DNA from: Alphaproteobacteria bacterium UBA1301
GTDB lineage: Bacteria > Pseudomonadota > Alphaproteobacteria > Micropepsales > Micropepsaceae
DNA length: 64,000 bases
Reading direction: 5' to 3'
Assembly (NCBI GenBank): GCA_002307725.1
Contig: DBUB01000010.1
Span: forward strand, 699,111-763,110
A program made the position numbers and the translations under genes. Position 1 is the first letter of the stretch; each line of letters opens with the position of its first letter. The notes under the pieces were generated by a model. It saw only the letters and a program-made list of their open reading frames with translations, did not search any database and was not told where the DNA came from. Positions 34,752-43,372 of this stretch are shown piece after piece.

Positions 34752-35696
34752 TCACTTCCCCGCCACATGCTCCAGCGGGTTCGGCTTTTCGAGATCGCCG
34801 CCAAGGCGGGTCACATAAAGCCGCCCAGTGTGCATTCCCAGGATGTTCCAGGCGTCGGTTTGCGGTGGGTTGTGGCGGAAATAGATCGCCACCCAATCGT
34901 AATCGTCGTTGAGAACGCCGATCTGCGGCACACCGGCATGTTTGGCGACCCAGTCGATATCCTTCCGGCCGGAAAAGCAAAACACCACCAGCTTTTCCAT
35001 TTTCACCGAATGCTCGTCCAGAATGCTTTCCAGCATCGCCAGCGGCGCGGCCGAGAACAGGTGATAACGCTGCGCCCGGCTACCGCGTTTCATTTCGAGG
35101 GGCAGGGTGCCGTCGTCGGTAATGTCGGCTTCCGCCGCATGGAAAACGCCACGCGCCCATTCCAGGTCTTTGGCATTGCCGGTCACCGCGCCGGTGGCGC
35201 CGACCGCGAGGCCTTCCCAATAATAGTGATTGTTGCGGGTGCCTTTGTGTGCGTCGGAATGGCGGCGGACGCCATAAGCAAGCGCCTGCAGCCAGGCGTC
35301 AATACTCGCCCGCTGGTCGTTTGTCGCCGCGTCGCGCACCTTGGCATAGGAGAGCGCCAGGCCCGCCAGCAGCCATTTGCGTTCGTAATGCGCCTGTTCC
35401 TTTTTGATCGTACCGAGCATGGCATCGCCCTCGGCCCAGGCGACCAGCCAGCGCAAGGTGCACGCCTTGTCGCCGGTGCTCGCCATCTTGGCAACGGCGT
35501 GCAGATAGAACTCGAACGGCTTGACCGCTGCCTCGTAAGCAGCATGGCGCACCGGATCGATGTGCGAATAGATCGGCGGATCATCGTAATAGCTGTCGGC
35601 GATGATGTCGCGCTGCGCCGGCGGCGGCACCGGGCAATCGGCATAAGTGGCGGAGACCATCACTCCGAAGGCGAGAAGAAGGCAAGCTTTGCGCAT
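34752..35696 (-). CDS. Alginate lyase-type (PL5) polysaccharide lyase
   Basis: A 314-residue secreted lyase. The Sec signal (MRKACLLLAFGVMVSATYA) is followed by CPVPPPAQRD. The alpha/alpha-barrel signature of AlgL-type enzymes is visible: TRNNHYYWEG (153-162), which carries the catalytic His, and LPLEMKRGSRAQRYH (198-212), with the conserved Arg and His/Tyr region. PL5 enzymes cleave polymannuronate by beta-elimination in the periplasm. ATG at 35696 has GAGGTG six bases before it. No alginate synthesis genes are nearby, so a nutritional or remodelling role is possible. Confidence 0.8.
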   Translation of the reverse strand: MRKACLLLAFGVMVSATYADCPVPPPAQRDIIADSYYDDPPIYSHIDPVRHAAYEAAVKPFEFYLHAVAKMASTGDKACTLRWLVAWAEGDAMLGTIKKEQAHYERKWLLAGLALSYAKVRDAATNDQRASIDAWLQALAYGVRRHSDAHKGTRNNHYYWEGLAVGATGAVTGNAKDLEWARGVFHAAEADITDDGTLPLEMKRGSRAQRYHLFSAAPLAMLESILDEHSVKMEKLVVFCFSGRKDIDWVAKHAGVPQIGVLNDDYDWVAIYFRHNPPQTDAWNILGMHTGRLYVTRLGGDLEKPNPLEHVAGK

Positions 35697-35715
35697 CGCA
35701 CACCTCGAAGTGACG

Positions 35716-35745
35716 GTTGGGGCGGGCGCAATCACCCGCCCCAAC
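35716..35745 (-). terminator. Terminator-like hairpin after the oligopeptidase gene
   Basis: GTTGGGGCGGG pairs perfectly with CCCGCCCCAAC (11 bp) around eight bases, just past the oligopeptidase stop and before the lyase start. No T-run follows. Confidence 0.6.
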
Positions 35746-35749
35746 TCTA

Positions 35750-37912
35750 TCAGGGAGATTTATGCCACTCCATGCCAAGCTGATCAAACAGGAAGCTCAG
35801 CATGTCGGTTTGTTCGGCGATGCGGTCGTTCAGCGACGAGCCGATGCCGTGACCGGCATGCATGTTGGTCCGCAGAAGGATTGGCTGGCTGGAACTGCTC
35901 GCCGCCTGCAGCGCGGCGGTAAACTTGCGTGAATGCATGGGGTTGACGCGGCCGTCGGTGGCGCCGGTTGTCATCAGCACCGCCGGATAGGCCGTCTTGG
36001 CGACAACATGATGATAGGGTGAATAAGCGTACAGCGCCTGGAACTCGTCCGGGTTCTTCACCGTGCCGAATTCGGTGGTGTTGAACGAGCCGTTGGGATC
36101 GAGCTCGACCCGCACCATGTCGTAGATGCCGACCGCCGAAACCACCGCGCGCGCGAGGCCCGGGTGTTGGGTGATCTCGGCGCCCATCAACAAGCCGCCG
36201 TTCGATCCACCCATCAGCGCGAGTTTGGCGTGGGAGGTATACTTGTTGTCGATCAGATACTGCCCGGCGGCGGCGAAATCGTCGAACACGTTCTGCTTCT
36301 TGGTCAGCATACCTTGTTGATGCCATTTCTCGCCGTATTCGGCACCGCCGCGGATGTTGGCAAGGACATAGATGCCACCGGCATCGAGCCACAGCCGCCG
36401 GAAGGCGCCGAGGAATCCTGGGTTCATGTTCACGCCGTAGCCGCCATAACCGTAGAGCAGCACCGGATTGTTGCCGTCGAGCTTGGTGCCTTTCTTCATG
36501 ATGATGTTGAGCGGAACCTTGGTGCCGTCTTTCGACGTCGCGAACACGCGGGTCACGGTCGCGTCATCGAACTTCACCGGCGAGATCACCTTCAGCGCGG
36601 TTTCTTCTACCTTGCCGGTCTTCGGGTCCCACATGTCGTGATGGACGGGACGCAGATAGCTGGAGACGCTGAACAGGATCTTACCATTTGCCATCTCGAT
36701 GATGTCGCCGTTGGCGGCGATTTCCGGCAGTGGCAGTGTGCCGACCGGCTTGCCGTCGAGCGTGAAGATGCGCACCTGATTGGGGCCGCCGACGATATCG
36801 CGCACGAACAGGCGGTCTTTGGTGATGGTGAGGCCGCTGTCATTGCTTGACTCGATCGCCACCTCGGATTCTGGGACCAGCACCTTGGCATGGGAAAGAC
36901 CGTCCACCACCGGGTGATCGAGCTTGACCACGAACCCGTTCGAAGAGCCCTTGCGCGAAATGGCATAGACGGCGCCGTCCGGTCCGAATCCAGCCTGGAC
37001 GATGTTGTCCTCCGGCACACCGATGCGTAACGACGGTTTGCCCTGTTCGAGCACGTAATACGTCCAGATGCCGCCGTCGCCCTTTTGCACGCGGGCCATC
37101 ACGGTCGGCAGATTATGCTCGTTATCGAGGAAGATTTCCGAGACGCGGTCGAGTCCGTCCTTGGCGGCGAGTACCAGCGCATCGTTCGCGGCATCGCTGC
37201 CGAGGACATGGAAATAGACTTGCATATTGAAGTGCTGGTCATCGGCCGGTGCGTCGGGGCCGGGATAGCGAGTATACCAGAAGCCCTTGCCGTCCGCCGC
37301 CCAAGCGAGGCTTCCGCCCGCGGTCGGATACTGCACGCGCGCGATCGGTGGTTCGATTTCCTTGCCCGTCGCCACGTCGAAGACATGCAGCGTGCCGTCT
37401 TCGCTGCCGTCCTTGGACAGTGATACCGCCACCTTCGAGCCATCATGTGAGGGTACATACCAATCCACCGCAATATGACCGGATGCATCGAGCATGTTGG
37501 GATCGATAAGAACTTTCTTCGAAGCCGGATTGGCCGCCGCATTCAGCGTGACGATCACCGGCTGCTGGAGCTTGGGGTCGGAGTAGGTGGCAAAAACGAG
37601 TTTTCCGCGCGGGATAAAGCCAACGAGGGCCGGCGATGTCGTCGAGATCAGCCGGGTTAATTCCGCGGCAACAGGTTTCTCACCCGGCAGAGCGTCGAGA
37701 TAAGCGCGGGTGCGATCGTTCTGCGCCGCGCTCCAGGCCTGAACCTTCGGATCGGACCAATTCTCCAGCCAGCGATAGGGATCGGCGACCTTCACGCCTT
37801 GCACCACGTCGCTGGTGGCGTCGGATGGCGTTGCGGGTGGCGCCGGAATGGTCGCGGCCAGTGCTGCGGTTGTAAGCGCTACAACAACGGTGGCGCGAAG
37901 GATTGTCTTCAT
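35750..37912 (-). CDS. Prolyl oligopeptidase (S9A)
   Basis: A 720-residue secreted prolyl oligopeptidase. The signal peptide is MKTILRATVVVALTTAALAA. The family start DPYRWLENWSDPKVQAWS is at about 45-62; the seven-bladed propeller follows. The alpha/beta-hydrolase domain has catalytic Ser in LMGGSNGGLLMGAE (around 565), Asp in TTGATDGRVNPMHSRK and His in HAGHGIGSSL. It cleaves short peptides after proline. ATG at 37912 has GGGAG five bases upstream. It lies 54 bp from the lyase gene in the same direction, with a hairpin between. Confidence 0.93.
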   Translation of the reverse strand: MKTILRATVVVALTTAALAATIPAPPATPSDATSDVVQGVKVADPYRWLENWSDPKVQAWSAAQNDRTRAYLDALPGEKPVAAELTRLISTTSPALVGFIPRGKLVFATYSDPKLQQPVIVTLNAAANPASKKVLIDPNMLDASGHIAVDWYVPSHDGSKVAVSLSKDGSEDGTLHVFDVATGKEIEPPIARVQYPTAGGSLAWAADGKGFWYTRYPGPDAPADDQHFNMQVYFHVLGSDAANDALVLAAKDGLDRVSEIFLDNEHNLPTVMARVQKGDGGIWTYYVLEQGKPSLRIGVPEDNIVQAGFGPDGAVYAISRKGSSNGFVVKLDHPVVDGLSHAKVLVPESEVAIESSNDSGLTITKDRLFVRDIVGGPNQVRIFTLDGKPVGTLPLPEIAANGDIIEMANGKILFSVSSYLRPVHHDMWDPKTGKVEETALKVISPVKFDDATVTRVFATSKDGTKVPLNIIMKKGTKLDGNNPVLLYGYGGYGVNMNPGFLGAFRRLWLDAGGIYVLANIRGGAEYGEKWHQQGMLTKKQNVFDDFAAAGQYLIDNKYTSHAKLALMGGSNGGLLMGAEITQHPGLARAVVSAVGIYDMVRVELDPNGSFNTTEFGTVKNPDEFQALYAYSPYHHVVAKTAYPAVLMTTGATDGRVNPMHSRKFTAALQAASSSSQPILLRTNMHAGHGIGSSLNDRIAEQTDMLSFLFDQLGMEWHKSP

Positions 37913-38118
37913 GATGGCTCCCAGCATTGTGCAATTGAGGCTGTTTTGTGAGCGGCGCTATGACGAAACCGCAGACGTGCTGTGACAACCCAAACAGAGC
38001 TTCAACCGTCCGTAAAGACCCGAATTGATATAAAAGGGTGAAGCCGCGAAATCGCGTGCAAGCGACCATTTGATCGCGGCAACAAGAACGAACAAAACAC
38101 GCGGATCTGGAGACAGTA

Positions 38119-38307
38119 ATGTTGCAAGGTTCTAGGCAAGGGCGCAAGCAAGATGCCATTCAGCCCGATGACCTCGAAGGTCTGAAGGGACTCATCGCCA
38201 AGCTGCGCTGGGCCGGCATGGACAAGGACGCCGAAAAACTCTGTCATGAGTTGGAATGCCGGGCGCCCGCAGATTGTGTGGTGCCGGGACCGCTTGAGAC
38301 GGACTGA
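38119..38307 (+). CDS. Small conserved-looking soluble protein
   Basis: A 62-residue protein with GGAGACAG before its ATG, a strong sign of translation. It begins MLQGSRQGRKQDAIQPDDLE and has an amphipathic stretch GLKGLIAKLRWAGMDKDAEK, then two cysteines (LCHELECRAPADCV). No signal or membrane segment. The family is unknown to me. A hairpin that could end its transcript lies 27 bp beyond the stop. Confidence 0.65.
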   Translation: MLQGSRQGRKQDAIQPDDLEGLKGLIAKLRWAGMDKDAEKLCHELECRAPADCVVPGPLETD

Positions 38308-38333
38308 ACCCACCAGGGACCATCTCTGGTGTT

Positions 38334-38371
38334 CAAAAGCGGGGTGTGCCGAAGGGCGTGCGCCGCTTTTG
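38334..38371 (+). terminator. Terminator-like hairpin after the small gene
   Basis: CAAAAGCGG (38334-38342) pairs with CCGCTTTTG (38363-38371). An additional weaker CACCAG/CTGGTG hairpin precedes it. The U-tract is part of the stem, so strength is uncertain. Confidence 0.5.
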
Positions 38372-38429
38372 GTATTTCGTGAGACACAAATAATGGCTGG
38401 ATTCGGCCTTTTTTATTGAATTCTGTGAC

Positions 38430-38443
38430 GTATTTTGTAATAC
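38430..38443. promoter_or_regulatory. Palindrome upstream of sodB
   Basis: GTATT and AATAC enclose TTGT in AT-rich DNA about 60 bp before the superoxide dismutase start. Position fits an operator or promoter element; no specific factor can be named. Confidence 0.3.
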
Positions 38444-38503
38444 CTCTAATCTATGGAGTCGCGGCCTCCTTTTGCCGCCGATGGAATTTGACTGGAGATT
38501 GTC

Positions 38504-39100
38504 ATGACAATTCAGCTTCCCGACCTGCCATATGCCAAAGACGCGCTTAGCCCCCACATCAGCGCTAAGACGCTTGAGTTCCATCACGACAAGCACCACG
38601 CCGCCTATGTCACCAACACCAACAAATTCATCGCTGGTACCGGTCTTGCCGGTGCCTCGCTTGAGGAGATCATCAAGGCCGCGGCCAACGATTCCTCGAA
38701 GAAAGGTCTGTTCAACAACGCGGCGCAGGTGTGGAACCATACCTTCCTGTGGCATTCGATGAAGCCGAACGGCGGCGGCAAGCCCACCGGCGAACTCGCG
38801 GCGCGGATCGAAAAAGACTTCGGCGGCTATGACGCGTTTGTGGAGAAGTTCTCGGCCACGGCGGTTGGGCAATTCGGTTCGGGCTGGGCGTGGCTGGTGC
38901 TCGACGGCGGCAAGCTCGACATCACGGCGACCGCTAATGCTGACACCCCGCTGGTACACGGCCAGATTCCGCTACTCACCGCCGATGTGTGGGAGCACGC
39001 TTATTATCTCGATTACCAGAACCGCCGCCCGGATTACGTCAAGACGTTCCTCGCGCATCTGGTCAATTGGGATTTTGCCAACGCCAATCTGAAGGCGTAG
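38504..39100 (+). CDS. sodB: Fe/Mn superoxide dismutase
   Basis: Converts superoxide to oxygen and peroxide in the cytoplasm; 198 residues, normal length. Metal ligands are His27 (EFHHDKHHAAYV), His79 in QVWNHTFLW, and the Asp and His of LLTADVWEHAYYLDY. The residues GQFGSGWAWLV and the Gln/His pattern near NNAAQVWNH lean toward the iron type, though Mn or cambialistic use cannot be excluded. GGAG lies eight bases before the ATG. It is followed by a convergent gene. Confidence 0.96.
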   Translation: MTIQLPDLPYAKDALSPHISAKTLEFHHDKHHAAYVTNTNKFIAGTGLAGASLEEIIKAAANDSSKKGLFNNAAQVWNHTFLWHSMKPNGGGKPTGELAARIEKDFGGYDAFVEKFSATAVGQFGSGWAWLVLDGGKLDITATANADTPLVHGQIPLLTADVWEHAYYLDYQNRRPDYVKTFLAHLVNWDFANANLKA

Positions 39101-39144
39101 CGTTCACAGTCTGCGTTCCGCGGGGCGAAAGCCTCGCGGGAACG

Positions 39145-39945
39145 TCAGGTTTTGGTGAAATAGAGACCTGCCGCCGCCGCCAGGTCACGCTCGAACGCGG
39201 TGTGGAGCACGACGACCTGTTCGAGTTCCTTCTCGAATGCCTTGAAGCGCTGACCTTTCCATGGCTCCTGCAACTTGCGGACATTGGCCGCCATGTTGAC
39301 GGAGTTGTGCAGGCCGCGCAGCAGGGTGCCGCGGATTTCGGTGGTGATATCCACCTCGGAATAGAATTTCAGCCCGGCATTGGTGAGCCACGTCTTCCAG
39401 TCCTCGACGCGACGGCGGTCGGCCGCCGGCTTGCCCTTTGGCCCACAAATGATGTCCGCAAGGAACAGCTGTCCTTCCTTTTTGAGGGCTTTGGCGGCTT
39501 CTGCGGCGAGGGCTTGCGGCGAACCGCCGAGTTTTGACGGCGACAGGATCGCGAGATGGGTGAGGCGATTGGAACCGAGCTGGCCCGAGCCGGGCTTCCA
39601 GGTCGCGAGCTTGACCTTGTCCTTCGGGCGCTTTTCCAATTTGGAGAGTGCGGATTCGCCTTCGAAGGTGTCGATCCAGATGCCGGCCTCGCGGCTGAAG
39701 GTGAAAAGCCGGTGGCCGAGCTGATAGCAGACGCAACCGAAATTGCCGCCCTGGGTGGGAACGATGGTGCCAATGGCGCGCGATGCGAATGCGCTGTCGC
39801 ACGGCGTCAGGTTGCCCTGACCCCACATGTCTTGGGCCACAGCGAGCCAGGATTCGAACGGCCCTTCGTCGAGCGAAAGCTCGACATCCTTTGCCGGATC
39901 CTTTTGCCCGAGCAGAACGATCTTCGGTTTGCCAACCGCACTCAT
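39145..39945 (-). CDS. Methyltransferase-like protein of unknown function
   Basis: A 266-residue soluble protein. The middle and C-terminal parts look like the late strands of a class I SAM methyltransferase: AAKALKKEGQLFLADI, then DWKTWLTNAGLKFYSEVDIT and a final LHTAFERDLAAAAGLYF. A clear glycine-rich SAM-binding motif I is not obvious; WKPGSGQLGSN could be a remnant. Two cysteines in FGCVCYQLG stand out. The gene is convergent with sodB and preceded by about 290 bp without genes. Function is not known. Confidence 0.6.
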   Translation of the reverse strand: MSAVGKPKIVLLGQKDPAKDVELSLDEGPFESWLAVAQDMWGQGNLTPCDSAFASRAIGTIVPTQGGNFGCVCYQLGHRLFTFSREAGIWIDTFEGESALSKLEKRPKDKVKLATWKPGSGQLGSNRLTHLAILSPSKLGGSPQALAAEAAKALKKEGQLFLADIICGPKGKPAADRRRVEDWKTWLTNAGLKFYSEVDITTEIRGTLLRGLHNSVNMAANVRKLQEPWKGQRFKAFEKELEQVVVLHTAFERDLAAAAGLYFTKT

Positions 39946-40235
39946 GCCAAACTCCCTCGTGACCGATCATGGCTGCTTGAGTTTAACGGGGTGTAAATCA
40001 CTTAGGTGCGCGCTCGGTGTCATCGGTCGCATTGTCCGAAAAAAATACGGTGGTTTTGGGGGTGTTTTTAGCGGTCGGCGGCACCCGCTTGCTTTACTTC
40101 GCACTAACCATATCAGCGATCTGTCACCGTTCGGTGCCGCAGTTGGAGCGGTAGCAAGGTGACCGGTCACAAAGGCCCGATCCCGTTTCGGACGGTTTTG
40201 ACCTATACTGGCGCAAATTACCGACGGGGACGGAC

Positions 40236-41903
40236 ATGCGAGCGACGCGGCGCAGCATTTTGGGCGGGATGGCGGCTGCGCTTTGGGCAGGCTCGGCCAC
40301 GGCGGAGCCCGCCGCCAATCCGATCATCGCTTTACCCAAGACCAACCAGATCGGTTTTCTGCCCGCCGATTTGAAGCGGTTTTGCTGGACGGTGAGCGCC
40401 CACGCTGCCGCGGCGCCGTTCACCATCGAGCGCAGCGATGGTGCGGTGGCATTTCGCGGGAGCCTCGACGGCGCGCCAATCGACCAGACCGCTTCGGCCG
40501 GCGAGTTCGTACGCGCCGCGGATTTTTCGGCGCTGACGGCGCCTGGCACCTATTGCATTGTCGTGGACGGCAAACGCTCGCATCCTTTTGCGATCGGTAC
40601 GGATGTGTACAAGCCGCTGTTGCGTGATGCCGTACGCGCCTACCGGCTCATCCGCGCCAACACTGCGACCGACGATCCCGTAACCAAGGTACACCACGCC
40701 GCGGGTCACTTAAGCGACGGTGCGATGCCAGTCGATGGCGTCAAACGCGATCTTTCCGGCGGCTGGTACAACGCGGGCGATTTCGGCAAATGGGTGCATA
40801 TGGCCGCGCTTTCGGTCAGTCACATGATGTGGCTGTTCGAATTGCGTCCTGAAGCGGCCGCCTTGTCGCTGAATGTTCCCGCCACGCCGGGCTTGCCCGA
40901 CATCCTGGCGGAAGCGCGCTGGGGCCTCGACTGGATGGCAAAGATGCAGAACACCGACGGCAGTGTGCTGCACAAGGTCGATGCCGAGCCGAACCTGCCA
41001 TGGGGTGTGTTGCCCGCCGACGACACTAGCGAGCGCCACGCCAAGCCCGCGGAGAGCTGGGATGCGGCGGTGTTCGCCGCTGCGATGGCGCAGGCGAGCC
41101 GCGTCTTCAAGCCTTATGATGCACCGTATGCGGAGCGTTGTCGCAAGGCGGCCCTGGCGGCGTGGGCGTGGTTAACGGCACATCCCGCCGTGGCGACCAA
41201 CGATCCCTACTACGCGTTCAGCGATATTCCGGCCAAAGCGATGTGGGCGCTCGGCGAGATGGCGCGGATCGATTCCACGCTGGAGGTTCGCGCGGCGGAG
41301 GAATTTGACGCCCGTGGCGTGGTGCCGTCGTCCTGGATCACGCCGCAAATCCTCGGTGCTCTGGCGCTGGCGCAGGGACCGGCGGGCCGGGCCCATGACG
41401 TGGCCATCGCGAAAATCAGTGCCGCCGCTGATGCTGTGATCACCGCGTCCGCGTCGGATGTCTATGGTTGCAACGGCAATCCGCGGGTCTATTTCTGGGG
41501 TTCGGTCGAGGACGCGCTCAACGCTGCCAATGCCTGTTTCATGGCGCACGCGCTGGACCTTGGCGCCAAATACCGCGACGGTGGTGCGCGCGTTCTTGAT
41601 TACGCACTGGGGCTCAACGCGCTGGGGCAGACGTTTGTCACCGGCCACGGCACCAAACGCGTCGAACATCCCTGGCACTGGATCTATCGCGACGAGGGTA
41701 TTGCCATACCCGGCTGGGCGACCGGCGGCCCCAATGCCTACACCCAAGGCGCCGATCCGCCGCTGCAGGCCGTCAGCGCCCGCGGTACGCCCGCCGCCAA
41801 GTGCTACCTTGATCTCTGCGAGCGAGGCTCCTGGGCCAGCAACGAAGGCCAGACATCCGAAAATGCCGCGCTGCTGTTCGCAGTAGGACTGCGGGGAGGG
41901 TAA
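40236..41903 (+). CDS. Glycoside hydrolase family 9 (cellulase-like), exported
   Basis: A 555-residue GH9 enzyme with a twin-arginine-like signal (MRATRRSILGGMAAALWAG). Residues about 35-125 form the Ig-like CelD N-terminal domain (KTNQIGFLPADLKRFC). The alpha/alpha-barrel follows, with the catalytic Asp pair in GGWYNAGDFGKW (around 175-186) and the acid in ASNEGQTSENAALLF (around 533-547). Substrates are beta-1,4 or related glucans; exo or endo action is not visible. GGGGACGG lies just before the ATG. The upstream 290 bp have no gene. Confidence 0.87.
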   Translation: MRATRRSILGGMAAALWAGSATAEPAANPIIALPKTNQIGFLPADLKRFCWTVSAHAAAAPFTIERSDGAVAFRGSLDGAPIDQTASAGEFVRAADFSALTAPGTYCIVVDGKRSHPFAIGTDVYKPLLRDAVRAYRLIRANTATDDPVTKVHHAAGHLSDGAMPVDGVKRDLSGGWYNAGDFGKWVHMAALSVSHMMWLFELRPEAAALSLNVPATPGLPDILAEARWGLDWMAKMQNTDGSVLHKVDAEPNLPWGVLPADDTSERHAKPAESWDAAVFAAAMAQASRVFKPYDAPYAERCRKAALAAWAWLTAHPAVATNDPYYAFSDIPAKAMWALGEMARIDSTLEVRAAEEFDARGVVPSSWITPQILGALALAQGPAGRAHDVAIAKISAAADAVITASASDVYGCNGNPRVYFWGSVEDALNAANACFMAHALDLGAKYRDGGARVLDYALGLNALGQTFVTGHGTKRVEHPWHWIYRDEGIAIPGWATGGPNAYTQGADPPLQAVSARGTPAAKCYLDLCERGSWASNEGQTSENAALLFAVGLRGG

Positions 41904-41925
41904 GCGCCACTTTTCTGCGCCGCGC

Positions 41926-43197
41926 CTAATCCTTCAGTGCCTGATCCAGATCGGCGATGATGTCTTCAATGCTCTCGATGCCGATCGAAAGGCGCACGAC
42001 GTCGTCGCCGGCGCCCGCCTTGGTACGGTCTTCGCTGGAAAGCTGGCGATGGGTGGTGGAGGCCGGATGGATGATCAGGCTGCGGGTGTCGCCGATGTTG
42101 GCGAGGTGGCTGAACAGGCGCACCTTGTTGACCAGGCCGAGCCCCGCGTCGTAGCCGCCCTTGACGCCGAAGGTGAAGACGCTACCGGCGCCCTTGGGGC
42201 AATACTTCTGGTGCAGCGCATAGGAGGGATTGTCCTCCAGGCCGGCATAGTTCACCCAGGCCACTTTCGGATTGTTCTTCAGCCAGCGCGCGACAGCCAG
42301 CGCGTTGTCGCAATGGCGCTGCATGCGCAGCGGCAGCGTCTCGATGCCTTGCAGGATATAAAAGGCGTTTTGCGGCGACAGACATGGCCCAAGGTCGCGC
42401 AGTGCCAGCACGCGGCAAGCGATGGCATAGGCCATGTCGCCGAAGGTCTCCCACATCCGCATGCCGTGATAAGACGGGCAGGGCTCGGAGATGATCGGAA
42501 ATTTGCCGCTGCCCCAATCGAACTTACCGCTATCGACAATCACGCCGGCCATCGAGTTGCCATGGCCGCCGAGGAACTTGGTGGCCGAATGCAGCACGAT
42601 GTCGGCGCCCCATTCAATCGGCTTGATGAGGTAGGGCGAGGCCAAGGTGTTGTCGACGACCAGCGGCACGCCCGCCGCGTGCGCGATCTTGGCGATGGCT
42701 TCGATATCGCAGATGACGCCGCCGGGATTGGCTAGGCTCTCGATGTAGACCGCGCGGGTGTTGTCATCGATCAGTGCCTTGAACTCTTCCGGCTTGGTGC
42801 CGTCGACCCACTTCACATGCCAGTCGAAATTGGCGAAGGTCTGGTTGAACTGGTTGATCGAGCCGCCATAGAGCTGGCGCGCCGCCACGATGTTCTTGCC
42901 GGGGCTCATCAAGGTGAAGAGAGCGACGACTTGCGCCGCATGGCCTGACGCCGTCGCCAATCCCGCCCGGCCACCTTCCAATGCCGCAACGCGCTCTTCC
43001 AGCACCGCATTGGTGGGGTTGTTGATGCGCGAATAGATGTTGCCGAAGACCTGCAGATTGAATAGCGCCGCGGCTTGATCGGAATCTTCGAACACATAAG
43101 CGGTGGTCTGATAGATCGGCGTGGCGCGGGCTCCCGTCGCCGGATCAGGCTGCGCGCCCGCATGAACACTTAAGGTGTCGAAGCCATATTCTGCCAT
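41926..43197 (-). CDS. metY: O-acetylhomoserine sulfhydrylase (MetY type), second copy
   Basis: A second Cys/Met-metabolism PLP enzyme, 423 residues, colinear with the one at 8672. Shared signatures are TPIYQTTAYVFEDSDQ, GNIYSRINNPTNAVLEERV, VDNTLASPYLIKP and the PLP lysine in SATKFLGGHGNSMAGV. It begins MAEYGFDTLSVHAG, with AGGAGCGG seven bases upstream, and so lacks the possible N-terminal extension of the other copy. A leader hairpin lies just before the ribosome site. The two copies may differ in acyl donor (O-acetyl or O-succinyl) or in regulation. Confidence 0.92.
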   Translation of the reverse strand: MAEYGFDTLSVHAGAQPDPATGARATPIYQTTAYVFEDSDQAAALFNLQVFGNIYSRINNPTNAVLEERVAALEGGRAGLATASGHAAQVVALFTLMSPGKNIVAARQLYGGSINQFNQTFANFDWHVKWVDGTKPEEFKALIDDNTRAVYIESLANPGGVICDIEAIAKIAHAAGVPLVVDNTLASPYLIKPIEWGADIVLHSATKFLGGHGNSMAGVIVDSGKFDWGSGKFPIISEPCPSYHGMRMWETFGDMAYAIACRVLALRDLGPCLSPQNAFYILQGIETLPLRMQRHCDNALAVARWLKNNPKVAWVNYAGLEDNPSYALHQKYCPKGAGSVFTFGVKGGYDAGLGLVNKVRLFSHLANIGDTRSLIIHPASTTHRQLSSEDRTKAGAGDDVVRLSIGIESIEDIIADLDQALKD

Positions 43198-43218
43198 CTA
43201 CCGCTCCTGGTATGCCGA

Positions 43219-43240
43219 AAGGGCTGAAACGCCAGCCCTT
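43219..43240 (-). promoter_or_regulatory. Leader hairpin before the second metY
   Basis: In the transcript AAGGGCTG pairs with CAGCCCTT around six bases, and outer CCGA/TCGG could extend it. It ends about 20 bases before the start codon, where it could influence translation or end transcription early. No known SAM-riboswitch core was recognised around it. Confidence 0.35.
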
Positions 43241-43372
43241 GATCATTGTTTTTTCGGATTTAGCTGTACCCCCGGGGGGGAGAGTGGGCAAGGGTCAAGC
43301 GCGTGGCGCGCAGCCGCCTCCCTAGGATCAAGAGCTAGTTATTCCCGCGGCGGTTTCAAGCCAGTCGTTCGT

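Noticed and set aside
43210..43345. SAM-II riboswitch upstream of the second metY
   Set aside because: An AGCTAAA resembling the SAM-II core is present, but the expected GGTGATTT-like loop and its pairing partners are not, so only a simple hairpin is reported.
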